Source of the DNA: Symbiodinium microadriaticum
Taxonomy: Eukaryota > Sar > Dinophyceae > Suessiales > Symbiodiniaceae
Reading direction: 5' to 3'
NCBI GenBank assembly: GCA_001939145.1
Contig: LSRX01001576.1
Location: 1 to 64,000, forward strand
DNA length: 64,000 bases
The position numbers were made by a program, and so were the translations under genes. The notes beneath the pieces are model-generated. The model searched no databases. It was not told the DNA's origin and saw nothing but the letters and a program-made list of their open reading frames with translations. The first letter of the stretch is position 1. Each line of letters begins with the position of its first letter. Shown piece by piece: positions 10,050-20,219 of the stretch.

Positions 10050-11006
10050 ATCCGTCAACTCCTGTCGGACCCTCTCTTCGGGCAGCCCCAACACCCTGGC
10101 GAACTGAACCGAATCAATCCACCAGCCTGTCTCGTCACCACTGGCGTTGGTCAGCATGACCGCTCCTTCTTCCGGGCGCTTCCACACGTGCCAAAACAAG
10201 ACCTGTTGGCCTTTCAGCCACAGACGCCCTCGCCAGTCAAGATCGATCTGATTGTCATCCAGATATCGTTTAGCGTAATCTTTCATACTCACTAGGGCCC
10301 TGATTTTCTCTCTGTCCTCTTTCGAGCGATTCCTAGTGACCCACAAACGCTTCCCCTGTTGACCTTGAATAGTGCTCGTATAGTTGACCAGGGCTTTCTT
10401 AAGGGCTTCCAAGGTAAGGGTCTGAACCTTGCGTTTTTCCGCGAGGCTTTGGCTGGTGTAGTGGAGTTCGATCCTAGCAAATCTGCTGCGAACAAAAGGC
10501 ACGTGGATGTTTGTGAGGAGTGGCGAGGCTTCAATCGCTACAAACAGCTCTCTAACCTCCTGTTCAATTTCCCCTCTTCTAGCATCATCCCAGCCTCCAA
10601 CAACAAGCTGCAAGTCATCTACCGGGGGTCTCCCCCCCGCAGTACTAGCGGTGGTGGACCTGGGGCTTTGATCGGGTAGGGGAGGAGCTGGACTCACCGA
10701 TCTGGACCTGGACTTCAGATTCCGAACTTCAGCTTCCATGTTGTTAATGCGATGCTGCATATCTTTTTGTGCTCTGACCAGGTCTTGTTGCTGTTCGTCA
10801 ATACCTTGTACCTGAGTTACCACATTTGCCAGATGAGACTTGTGTGACTGAAGCTCACTCATCAGTTCCTTCTGTCCGCCTACCATCATATCTCTAAGGT
10901 CATGAACCCATGCAGGGGGGGACTGAGGATCTAGGTTATAGAACTCAGGAGGCCCTGAAGGTCGTGCGGGCTGTTCTTTAGGAACCGGAGCTGCGCCTGA
11001 TGACAT
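10047..11006 (-). CDS. LINE-A ORF1 protein (coiled coil plus RNA-binding-like domain)
   Basis: A 319-residue protein starting at the ATG at 11006. After a Pro-rich start there is PPAWVHDLRDMM and a heptad-like region (about 28-95), then an SRSRSVSP-type linker, then a folded domain from about 130 opening with LQLVVGGWDDAR and continuing with LWVTRNRS and IDLDWRGRLWL. LINE-B ORF1 has the same order and motifs (DLDIVVGGWSDAR). Coiled coil followed by a small alpha/beta nucleic-acid-binding domain is the layout of LINE ORF1 proteins, which bind element RNA in the ribonucleoprotein particle. The frame ends with UGA, and the same frame stays open immediately after it into ORF2. A function in RNA packaging is inference from layout. 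Confidence 0.75.
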   Translation of the reverse strand: MSSGAAPVPKEQPARPSGPPEFYNLDPQSPPAWVHDLRDMMVGGQKELMSELQSHKSHLANVVTQVQGIDEQQQDLVRAQKDMQHRINNMEAEVRNLKSRSRSVSPAPPLPDQSPRSTTASTAGGRPPVDDLQLVVGGWDDARRGEIEQEVRELFVAIEASPLLTNIHVPFVRSRFARIELHYTSQSLAEKRKVQTLTLEALKKALVNYTSTIQGQQGKRLWVTRNRSKEDREKIRALVSMKDYAKRYLDDNQIDLDWRGRLWLKGQQVLFWHVWKRPEEGAVMLTNASGDETGWWIDSVQFARVLGLPEERVRQELTD

Positions 11007-11371
11007 GCCACCCCCAAAGAGGGGCGTGGGTCCCAGTCCCCCTGGACGATGAGCTTCTTTTCAGGGCTCTCAAGACGATCCTTGGGCCCTTTCCCTTCCT
11101 TACGCCCCCCGGTGTTACCCGTCGGTACCTCCAGGGCTGCTTGTTGATACGGGTTCATGGGTGCCAAGGGGATTACGAGTCTATCTTTGGAGGCCTCGCT
11201 AGCGGCAGCAGCAGCTCTTGCAGCATCACGGAGAGCATCACTTCGAGCACGGACATCTTCATTGGCAAGAGCTAGTTCCGTGGGCCCTGTTTTCACTGAA
11301 TGAAGAGGGCTCTCATCGGCATCATCCGGGTGCATAGGTTGAGTTTCGTCATCCATCGTGGCGTCACCCAT
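10931..11371 (-). CDS. LINE-A ORF1, N-terminal frame
   Basis: A 146-codon ATG frame that overlaps the main ORF1 frame by 76 bases in another phase. It is acidic at the start (MGDATMDDETQ), has an Ala-rich stretch near residues 45-60, and is low in predicted structure afterwards. At about 11020 a run of five G on the coding strand separates the frames: this frame reads GDWDPRPSLG, and a one-base slip there would join it to GGMSSGAAP of the next frame. The LINE-B ORF1 has a comparable but longer hydrophilic N-terminal region in one frame. I therefore infer that this is the 5' part of ORF1 split by an indel, or a true short upstream ORF. No family match is claimed. Confidence 0.5.
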   Translation of the reverse strand: MGDATMDDETQPMHPDDADESPLHSVKTGPTELALANEDVRARSDALRDAARAAAAASEASKDRLVIPLAPMNPYQQAALEVPTGNTGGRKEGKGPKDRLESPEKKLIVQGDWDPRPSLGVACHQAQLRFLKNSPHDLQGLLSSIT

Positions 11372-11434
11372 CGACAGCAGACCAGACGAAGGAGGAGGGG
11401 GGAGAGAGGAAAGTTAAATCCCACAGAGCGGTTG

Positions 11435-11463
11435 TTCGAGCCGAAATGCCTTGAGCCGTAGCC
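11435..11463 (-). other. Possible tandem spliced-leader relic at the LINE-A 5' end
   Basis: Minus-strand reading gives GGCTACGGCTCAAG (11463-11450) followed directly by GCATTTCGGCTCGAA (11449-11435). The dinoflagellate spliced leader ends in CCATTTTGGCTCAAG. The second piece matches that 15-mer with four differences, and the first piece ends in the exact GGCTCAAG. Relic leaders in tandem are known in genes that re-entered the genome from trans-spliced mRNA. The location, about 70 bases upstream of the ORF1 start, fits. The match is short and imperfect. Confidence 0.4.
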
Positions 11464-11474
11464 ACAGCCACGTT

Positions 11475-11504
11475 TGGGATTTAGGGTTTACTTTAGGGTT
11501 ATGG
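11475..11504. repeat. Interstitial telomere-like sequence next to the LINE-A 5' end
   Basis: Plus strand reads GGGATTTAGGGTTTAC and then TTTAGGGTT, so two TTTAGGG units and a degenerate one sit within about 15 bases of the apparent LINE-A 5' end. LINE-B also abuts telomere-like repeats at its 5' end (38412 onward). Confidence 0.7.
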
Positions 11505-11730
11505 ATAGCGCATAGCGGCTTTATTTCTACAAGGAAGCCGCTTGTAGATGTCCACTTAGTGGCAAGCTCTAGACGCTGGCTTTAGACTGCTGTTGCTGTG
11601 GACAAAACGTTGAAGAGGAGCAATCACAAAAGAGTCATAACCTTCAGCCATGGCAAGTTAATACAAGTAAGGAGTTCGGCTTCCCCAGCAGGGGGAGGGG
11701 GGAAATAATTTGCGGTTAATGCTGAGGTTG

Positions 11731-13857
11731 TTATTGCGCTGGAGCCTCTGGGAGGCGCCACGGTGGAATGATGCACATCTGCTTAAGTGTGCTGCGTGCC
11801 ACCACGAAGGTCATGACAGCGGCGAAGCCATAGTGTTCAGAAGCCAGAAACGTCAAAGCGGTATTGATGTCCAGGGCCACATCCAGTAGAATCAGTGTTA
11901 CACTGACAACGAGGCCTTGGCCTCGCCACGGCGGCCAAGGAAAGGCCGACACTGGCACGATGTTCGCGCGGACTTCGCGGAACTGCCTAGGCTCTTTCTG
12001 CAAAAGCTCCTGGACGGCTTGCTCCATCGCACGCTGCTGAGAGTCTGCGGCACCCTTTCTGTCAGACGTGTGTGAGCTCAGGCTTTTTGTGCAGCCCATG
12101 AGGACCGCGCCAAGCAAGCATATGTAGTAAAGGCCCACGGCACCAACGGTAAGCAGTAGCAGCACGGCCGTAATCTCTGCTGCAGATACGGCTCCAGCCG
12201 ACTCCCTGTTGTTCCGGCGCATGACGACTTCTTCAATCAAAGCTATCAAGAGTGGGTTCCTCAACGACGAGGCCAGACTCTCATAAGCTGCGTCCGTAGC
12301 ACCGATACTAATCAGAAAAGGCATGGCCAAGATCATTCCCAGCAAGATGGTTGTGCGCAACAGGGCAACCACTCGGCTGGAATTTGTGGTTGTAATGACT
12401 GCAAGCACGGGAGTTCGAAGAAGTGCCACGATTCCGTGGAGGAAGAGGGCGGGGAGGAGATGTGCCAGGCCCACCACCGGCAGCCACCACTGTGGGGCCA
12501 TAAGCAGCAAGGACCAGCCAAAGAAAAAGACTGCAGTGAAGCTTTCAAGCCATCGCCAGAACTTCTGGATTATTGTGCCGCTCCCAAAAGCACGGAAGAC
12601 GAGAATTCTGGCACCCTGCAAGAAAGGATCCTTTTGCTCATGATTGTCATCTCTTTGCGAATTTCTCCATTGCGTGTACCATCTCACAGATTTGTGCTCC
12701 AGGCACACAGCCGTGCCTGCGAGAATGAGGGCCGCACCAGGGATGACCCATGTCCGGTAGTCTTGCAGTGTCTTTGCAAGACCTTCAGAGCTGATGAGCG
12801 CCTCCACGTAGGCCTTAGCATCCGGATCCTCCAGCTTGTCTGCGAGCGGTACGCCCACCTTGCTGCGCCAGTGCACGCTGCCGCCACACTCCAGCCAAAG
12901 CTCAACCAACGGCTTCGTCAGCGGCGGATCGTCGTGCAGCAGCGGGTGACCAGGTGTAGGAAAAGCACAGTCGAGGCGAAGCGCAGCTTCCGTGACAGCG
13001 CCCTGCGAGGTGTCAGTGCCATTGCACGCCAAAGGGATAAGAGGGCCGCAAGGTGCCACCTGCCACGGCGTGCTGCCAAATTTGTCGACGGCTTCAGCAC
13101 CCTTCGGCCATGCCTCCAGCAGAAGCTGCACCGTTTGAAATTGGCCAGACCGAGCAGCATCGTGCAACGGGGTCGACCCGAGAGAGTCGACAGCTTCGAT
13201 GCCTCCAGGCCAGGCATCCAACAACAGCTGCACCACTTGCAAGTGGCCATTCCGAGCTGCAACGTGCAACGGGGTCCAGCCGCCAATGTCGACGGCTTTG
13301 GCACCATTTGGCCATGCCTCCAACAAAACCTGCAGCACTTCAACATGGCCAGACCAAGCAGCATCGGATAACGGGGTTCTGCCATATTTGTCGACGGCCT
13401 CAGCACCTGTCGGCCAGGCCTCCAACAAAAGCTGCACCACCTCAAAATGGCCGTACCAAGCAGCATAGTGTAAGGGGGTCCTGCCGCCAGTCCGGCCAGA
13501 GGTGACGGCTTCAGCGCCTCTGGGCCAGGCCTCCAACAAAATCTGGGCCACGCCACGGCTCGATGCTGAATGTAAAGGAGTTCTGCCGTACCTGTCGGTG
13601 GATTGGACCCCTTGGGGCCAGGCTTCCAGCAGGAGTCGCAGAACTTCAATCTGGTCTTCGGCTGTGGCATTGTGCAATAGGGTCTCGTTCACCTCACCTC
13701 TGATCTCACTCACCGTGAACTGCCCCGAGCCGAGCAGCTCCTGAACTTTATCGCGGTCGCCCTCCGCCACGGCCTGCCAGAGCTGCAAGACCTCCTCATC
13801 TGCAGCAACGGCGAGGGCAGCGAAGGTGCACAGGAATAGCAGGGCGCAGCGGCACAT
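11731..13857 (-). CDS. Secreted-pathway ankyrin-repeat multi-pass membrane protein
   Basis: One uninterrupted frame of 708 codons. The first ATG in frame is at 13857; upstream in-frame codons lack ATG. Residues 1-19 (MCRCALLFLCTFAALAVAA) are a good signal peptide. About seven ankyrin repeats follow (roughly 57-270), with consensus GxTPLHxAAxxGHxxVVQLLLEAWPxGAxAVD. After a Cys-containing spacer there are hydrophobic stretches near 370-387, 438-483 (two), 499-519, 559-590, 647-668 and 670-690, giving about six to eight membrane spans. The C-terminal region is not a family I can name; it shows no channel selectivity motif. The ankyrin part would face the lumen or outside if the signal peptide is used. 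Intron-free genes occur in dinoflagellates through retroposition. It is likely a host gene, unrelated to the flanking LINEs. Confidence 0.8.
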   Translation of the reverse strand: MCRCALLFLCTFAALAVAADEEVLQLWQAVAEGDRDKVQELLGSGQFTVSEIRGEVNETLLHNATAEDQIEVLRLLLEAWPQGVQSTDRYGRTPLHSASSRGVAQILLEAWPRGAEAVTSGRTGGRTPLHYAAWYGHFEVVQLLLEAWPTGAEAVDKYGRTPLSDAAWSGHVEVLQVLLEAWPNGAKAVDIGGWTPLHVAARNGHLQVVQLLLDAWPGGIEAVDSLGSTPLHDAARSGQFQTVQLLLEAWPKGAEAVDKFGSTPWQVAPCGPLIPLACNGTDTSQGAVTEAALRLDCAFPTPGHPLLHDDPPLTKPLVELWLECGGSVHWRSKVGVPLADKLEDPDAKAYVEALISSEGLAKTLQDYRTWVIPGAALILAGTAVCLEHKSVRWYTQWRNSQRDDNHEQKDPFLQGARILVFRAFGSGTIIQKFWRWLESFTAVFFFGWSLLLMAPQWWLPVVGLAHLLPALFLHGIVALLRTPVLAVITTTNSSRVVALLRTTILLGMILAMPFLISIGATDAAYESLASSLRNPLLIALIEEVVMRRNNRESAGAVSAAEITAVLLLLTVGAVGLYYICLLGAVLMGCTKSLSSHTSDRKGAADSQQRAMEQAVQELLQKEPRQFREVRANIVPVSAFPWPPWRGQGLVVSVTLILLDVALDINTALTFLASEHYGFAAVMTFVVARSTLKQMCIIPPWRLPEAPAQ

Positions 13858-16800
13858 GTGGAGTGGATATGCCTCTGTTTGCAGCTCCGGGAACACCTAG
13901 CGGACCTAGCGCTGGAACTCTGCTCGGCTTCAGTCTGCGGGGTGACAGCGAGGATGAATCACTGCCTGCGTCTCGAGGTCATGGATTCCAAACTTCACTT
14001 TCTATGCTTAAACAGGCTCGAAACGTAGACTCCTGGACATCCTGGTCATAGAGGCCCTAAACCCTCAACCCTAAGGCGACAACCTGCGGCTCAGCTTGGC
14101 TGGGGCCCGAGCTCGCGGCCAGGAGGTTGGCCCCTATTGATTCTATGCCTCAAAGCCGTCGTGATTTCTGACATCTACGAAGATCCTTTGGCTTCTGGGC
14201 CACGCCGAGGCAAAGAGGACGTCGGTCCTTTGCCCTGGCTGTCTCAAGCTCGCTGGGCTGGGGGCCGGGCCGATTCAGGAGCCCGCAGGCACCTTCCACT
14301 GCTCCGCCGGAGCCCGCGCCGACCAGAGATGCCTGAGGGTGACAGTGCGAGCATATCACGACGTGAGGTTTGGGCTAAGAGAGGTCAACCCATGTTTGCA
14401 CGGCACGTGGATGACAAGATGATCAGCATGGACACCGGTATTTGTTGCTTGAACCTTGCTTTGCCACGTCATCGCTGCTGCAGCGTGAGACGGAAATTTC
14501 AAAAATGCATTCTGCATTGATGGGCAAGTTTGTCAAGCCAGCAGATTGGCAGCTCGAGCGCTAGCATGCTGCAGGTTTTCCTGCAGGACCTTGCATATCC
14601 TGGCCTTGATTTGGGCGTCCATGCTATCTAAGCTCCCCCAAAGACGAGACAATCAGTTGAAGAATCGATCGCTTGTCTTCTTCACTAGTGGCATGGCAAC
14701 ATGTAGCCGTGCATTTCCCCAGAATTGGAGATCTAATCCGTGCCCTTTCGACTTCCACCTGCTCTGCTATTCTTCCTTCGCGAGGATTGTGGCCAGGCCA
14801 GGCGCCTGGCTGCCGGCTCTGACTTCTGGTCGATGGCACATCTTGTGGCATGTCGCTACAGTTCTATGCGTGGTTGTTCAGTATGATGCTTCATGCATCC
14901 GGCGCGTGTCTTAAGATATCCTTCTCTCATATGCAAGAAAACTAGCCCCGCAACGCTTCCATACTCATGACAGCAGACACCTTGCAAAGGCGCATCAGAC
15001 TTTGATGGCTCTCCATGTCCTGCCAGGAGGCAAGGAGTGCACGCTAAGGCCCTATTGAATCCGCCTTGTTCTTGGATTCGTAACATCAGCAGTCTTTTGC
15101 CGCACCACAAAATCGTGAGCCAGCGCACCTCTCATTGCTGAGGAGGCACCGGTATCAAACCTCTGGCTTGTGAGAGGACCAAGTGAATTCAAGAGGACAT
15201 TGCCACTGGCAGAAATATGGGCCAGCCTTGGCGGTAGTGCTTTTTTTGGGCGACCGCAGATGACCATAGAACCATGTGTGAGAATGGGCAGACCCCGAAT
15301 GCAATGATGCAAGTCAAGTCTCTATGTTGGGTTCATGCAGTGGTCAGTGGTGGTTAGTTCCATAGTAGCAAGTGTGCCCCCATCCCATTGCATTTGTTCG
15401 ACCAGCGTTTCTACTTCGCCTGACTCGTAAGGTAGTATATTCTGTATAACTTTCTCGAGTTCACGACCTCTTCTGCTTCTTCGCTGCTTCGCAGCTTATG
15501 GCCGTCATTCCTGCTGCGGCCATTGCTGTCAAGAGTTATGCATCAAGACATCATGATTGACCTTTCGCCTAGCCTAGCAGTGTGCACTTATGGTTTCGTC
15601 GGCGATATGTTTCTACAATAAGAAACGCTACTCCACCTAGGCTGGATCGATGTGCATGTGCGCGTGTAAGGTGGCCGAAAGAGTCGCAGCTCCATGACAC
15701 ATATGTGCCAAAGCACGCTTCAGCCGTGCCTGCTCACTGGGTTGCCCTCCTGTCAACCCGGTGTGGTACTCGTTCAATCGATCTACACTCAAAACTCCTC
15801 GTAGGGATCCTGATATGCACCTCATGCTTAAAACTTTGCATACCTTTATGATATCCTGCGCCATATATACTTTTGTGAAGTTTGGAGTGTGATTCGCTTA
15901 GCATTGCGCAGTCAGGAAAGGCTTCATGAGCCGTCCCCCAAGTTCATGAATTAGTGGCGTCATTGGCTGCAAACCAGACGAGGAGACTTTGGGAAGAGCA
16001 CGGCGTCTGAAAATAACGAATACACATGGTGGGACGCCATAGCGAGCGACTGACAAACCCTGCCTTGTCTGACGCATCAACTTGGCAGTTCAGAGTGCTG
16101 CTGAAATCTCTCTCTGGCATTGAAAAACGAACACTAAGAGAGAGCGAATCACAACACAGCGCAATGATGCGCGCTGGACCCTTCAACTTCCTGTGAAGAT
16201 GATGCTCCCAGTAACGTGCGCCTCCCTCCAACTGCATGAGCTCCTGCTTCAGATTCAAGCAGCAGGTCCTACAACTACAACACTAACAGACCCTGTACAA
16301 GATGTACAAGCCCGAATGCACACTGTGACGGAAATTGTTTTAGAACGGAATAAAACGACACGGAGCCATAACACGCTTGAAAATGAAAGCATCCTGTCTC
16401 AGACCGTGTGCTCTTCCTTGTCATCCTCAGAGATTCTACTCAGCAGGGACTCGCTCGCAAAGACCGCGGACTCTGCCAAGGGATCCCATGATCCGACTGA
16501 AGTGGACATCAAGCTCTCCTCGGCTTGAATCCGGCATTTGCACAGTTATGGCTGCAGTACGCCAAGAGTACGATTTTAGGTCTTCGAAAATTATTGGTAC
16601 GATGTCATTTGCTTGTATCCGTAACTTGTTCAGACTCTCGTCGGTTCTGGGGGTGCAGTCTGCTCTGGGACGGCTTGCTTCGTTTCTCCCTCTGCTATAG
16701 TTTGTCGGGCGCCTTTGAACTACCACCGTTCCCCCTGGGCGTCATCATCATCTCCGTCGGGACGGAGCTTGGTAGGTGTCAGCTGCATGCCTGCATACGT

Positions 16801-19800
16801 GAATGACTTCTGATACTTGGCAAGCTGCTTCTTAGAGCTCCAGCATGCTAGCCGCAGGCATTTTTTCAAACAGGTGTGGTGGGCCACATTGTCGCTAGCA
16901 ACACGTGATGTCGTCACAAACCAGGTTGAAATCGACTGGCCTACATACGGACTCAGCTGTCCTCGCAAAGACGGTGTGAATGGAAGATGTGCTGCAATCA
17001 TTCGGCCAGGTACTGGTGTTCAATCTCATCTCTGGCAAGGAGGCGTCTAATCCGAGGACTTCCGACGCTGATGTCCGCGAAATGAATTTGTTCGCCGGTT
17101 GCGTGCGCTGTACCCCGAACTTGTTGGCATTTGTCGGTCACATGCGTATTGTTTCAACATTGATTTTCCACAGCTGCCATCACAACTCTCGAACGACGTT
17201 TGTTGCGTGGTATGCCAGGAACAGTCATGTTTCGTCACATGGCGTGATCTAATTCTGTCATGGATGGTTACTTGAAAAAGATGTGGAAGCAAAATGAAAA
17301 ATACTGCTTCGAAGTCCCGCAGTGACAGCAAATGGCCAAAGTGAGCTCTGCTCTTATCTTTGCCTACAACTTCTGCTGCTCCGGGGGGTCACGGATTCTG
17401 TTGCACCCTCACCCCAGCTTGGACAGCATTCGTTGTTCAGTTCGTGATTTGAATCCGAAGCCGAGACTGCATGGGCGAGATGCCGATGTACTGGGTTTCC
17501 TGTTGCTCGCTCCAAGCGAGTTCAAAAATGTCGTTTTTGTGCCAACCTTTTTGGCGTAGCTGTCGTCGTTGGAGGTAGTGCGATTGGTTCCGTGTTGTTG
17601 GCACAGAGGATTTGACAGCCTTGACAAGTGAGCGGCATGGATGTCGCCATTCTCGTTGAGAACCAACTTTTGAAAGTCATCCTCGTCGAAGGTGATGAGA
17701 ATGGCAGTGGCCTTATGCCACTCGAAAAGCCTCAGCATCAGATTCAAATTCAGAGTGCTGTGTATAATTTGCATGGAAGGGATATTCCACTTGTACGTGT
17801 GACTACAGAGAGCTGTACGGTACCAGCATGTTCTGCATCGCACGTCTTGAAGTGCATTGCTAGGCTCCAGTGTTTGTAGTGCACGGAATGCTCTTTGGTG
17901 CAAAGTCAAAGCAGTGTCTCACACGCTGGCCTCAAGTATTGCAGGCTGAGCTACAGTCTTCAAGACTCTGAGGACTTTTTGCTGAAAGAGCGATGAAAAG
18001 GTGTAGTGCCCTTCTTCCGGCAAAAACTCGGCCGGCATTCAAAGTTGCGGTGCAAAGCGAAGCCGGCGATCGAAACCCTGGATAAACGAACATGGCATGG
18101 CACAACAGCACCACCATGAAAGCAACTAAGTAACCAAATAAGCCTTATGGTGCTCCGAGTTCAATTGTCGTAGTAACTTGACCAATGACGCAAGAAACGC
18201 TGCAGTTTCTGTGGCCATCCGAGCAACGACATGCTTAGCTAGCGTGGACTCGCTCAGTCATCCAATTCAAGCGAACATGATCACTATAACGGTGCGAACC
18301 AGAATTCAAAAACAATGGCACAATGGCAGTAAGGAAGACCATGCTAAAGTAGTGATCTTGAGAAGCATACTACAACTGACGGTAAGCTCTAAACCTTCTT
18401 GCTTACACCACATGAAACCCCAGACCGAGGCAAAAAAAATCATAGCCCAAGAGCTGACAGACCCTGCGCACAACCATGGCCTGCCAGACGCTCTTCAGAG
18501 CCCGTTCCTTAAAGTCAGAACTTCAGCAGTCACTTCCGGTCAAGCCACCCGAGGTCAGGGTTTAAATCTCGCAACTCTGACTCCGCCAGACGGGGTTTGG
18601 GTTTGGGGGTGTTGATGCATCACATCCGGTCATAATGCCCTCCCGCCCAGCCCTGAACACCGAATAGTTTTCTCCCACCGCATCGCTCACCGAACAATTG
18701 TTTGGGGAGGGGGTTTCGCCTTGTAGTTTCTGAAACCTATATTTGGCGGCACATCAGAGCCGGCACGGGCATGCTGACCAATTCTCTTTGCTCTTTATGT
18801 AAGGACCTCATAGTCTTACCACACCGTTCGGAGGGAAACTTTGCAATCAAGAAGCTGAGCCAGTTGCAGGAGGTGACACACTCATTGGCTGCTGCGATTC
18901 ATAAGGTCATAAGGCTATAGAGAATATGCAGCTTACAGGATGTCCATGTCCTTGTCAAAGCCTCCTCAAGCATCGCAACTGAGATTGACCGAAATGACTG
19001 CGACTTGTCGCCGAAACAATGCCGTTCAGTCATGTCAAACTGGGAGCGAAGTCTGGATAATGTCCCAAGGTTGCCTACATCTGCTCTTGTTGCCGTGTTT
19101 CCCTTGTAAGGGCCTTTCAAGCACCTTTGTTTTTGCGATTGTCAGCTTGCCGCTGAAGCCATCGATCGTTCAGGGCACTTTCGCACATACCTTCCGCTGG
19201 TGGCACGGGGTTTGTCGATAGGGGCCGAACGAAAGCTGAGTCAGGGAATTCCAGCCGCGAACTAACCGCAGAACTCCATCGCCACTGCCTAACCTACAGC
19301 AGTTCAGCCCAGCAACGCCCGGCAGCGCCACACCGGATTCCCGAACAGCGCACGCAGCATTTTCGCGATGCCAGGATACCAAAATTACAGGACAGTTTTA
19401 ATGTGGCATCATTCTCCTGTTACTAGTAAGAGTGCTATAGTGAGACAGTTACCAGAACAAGATGAGCATAGCACTGGCAATTTGCAGCCCAGACTCTGCC
19501 GGCTGCATGATGCTGTCTTCGCCTCCAAAGATGAAGAGGAAAATGCGGTCCCGCACAAACCTGACAGGATTAGCTTCAACAAGGTAATGCCACTCGAAAC
19601 GACCCGCGCGATAGCAGGAGTGCTTTTTAAGGCAAGAGTGCAGTTTACCGAGGTAAAACGATGATTTGTGGATTGTCAGTTCTTGTTTTGGCAGACATCC
19701 CTGTGCAACCTCGAATGTTTTCAGGGCTTGCTTTCGTCATTGTTTCATGGTTGGAATTCGTGTTTTTTCGTGGTTTGCCGAAGCGACAGCAAGGTCGTGG

Positions 19801-20040
19801 GATGTCGGGTTGAAGATTTGAACTTGAAGCTTTTGGGGCTTGCACTGCTTCGCCAGGGCCTGGGATGCTGGTTTTAAGCTTCTAGCGGGAGGGTTTTGGG
19901 TTTGCTTGCTTGGGATTTGTTGAGAGTTTAAGGATTTAGGACTAGCCGCTATGAAACTGTACTAGTATACGACTATAGGATTATAGGATACTATTATGGT
20001 CCAAATTATGGTATTCAAGAATGGTTAGGGTTGAGAGGGT
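13858..20040. other. Intergenic, no gene recognised
   Basis: Short telomere-like pieces occur at about 14055-14075 (CCCTAAACCCTCAACCCTAA) and a degenerate one near 18557-18605. Open frames are below 170 codons, are overlapped on both strands and match nothing I know. The most protein-like is 17409-17909 on the minus strand, with KATAILITFDEDDFQKLVLN, which could be an exon, but no partner exons or splice pattern could be assigned. Confidence 0.45.
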
Positions 20041-20056
20041 TCAAGAGCCCCTGGCT

Positions 20057-20214
20057 GCGATGGTTGTAGGACCACGCAGTAGATGTGCAGCAGCAGTGGC
20101 AGCTGCTGCAGCAGCAGCAGCATACCAAGGGTGGCAGCACAACTTATGGTTATAAGACCATGCAGTAGAGGTGCAGCAGCAGTGGCAGCTGCAGCAGCAG
20201 CATAGCAAGGGTGG
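20057..20214. repeat. Tandem duplication with CAG-rich core
   Basis: Two copies of a segment of about 70-75 bp, at about 20057-20132 and 20143-20214. Each starts ATGGTT, passes through a GCAGTAGAxGTGCAGCAGCAG stretch and a variable number of GCAGCA triplets, and ends CAAGGGTGG. The CAG tract has contracted or expanded between the copies. Confidence 0.8.
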
Positions 20215-20219
20215 TTCTA

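Larger units (their letters stand above)
2918..11465 (-). mobile_element. LINE-A, non-LTR retrotransposon with four ORFs
   Basis: This element of about 8.5 kb is read on the minus strand. Its order is: possible spliced-leader relic (11435-11463), ORF1 (11371-10047), in-frame UGA, ORF2 endonuclease/reverse transcriptase (10046-6558), poly-G motif (6499-6528), ORF3 with membrane segment and coiled coil (6412-5088), ORF4 with a dioxygenase-like domain (4599-3061), and a short repeat. ORF2 is open over 3.4 kb, so the copy is fairly young. Damage is limited to frame changes in ORF1 and ORF3 and one in-frame TAG in ORF4. The endonuclease is of the AP type. LINE-B in this window has the same order, which shows that the downstream ORFs belong to the element and are not chance neighbours. 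The ends are estimates. Confidence 0.85.

Noticed and set aside
17409-17909. 166-codon minus-strand frame with LITFDEDDFQKLVLN
   Set aside because: Protein-like in part, but there is no recognisable family, no neighbouring exons and competing frames on the other strand; mentioned only in the intergenic entry.
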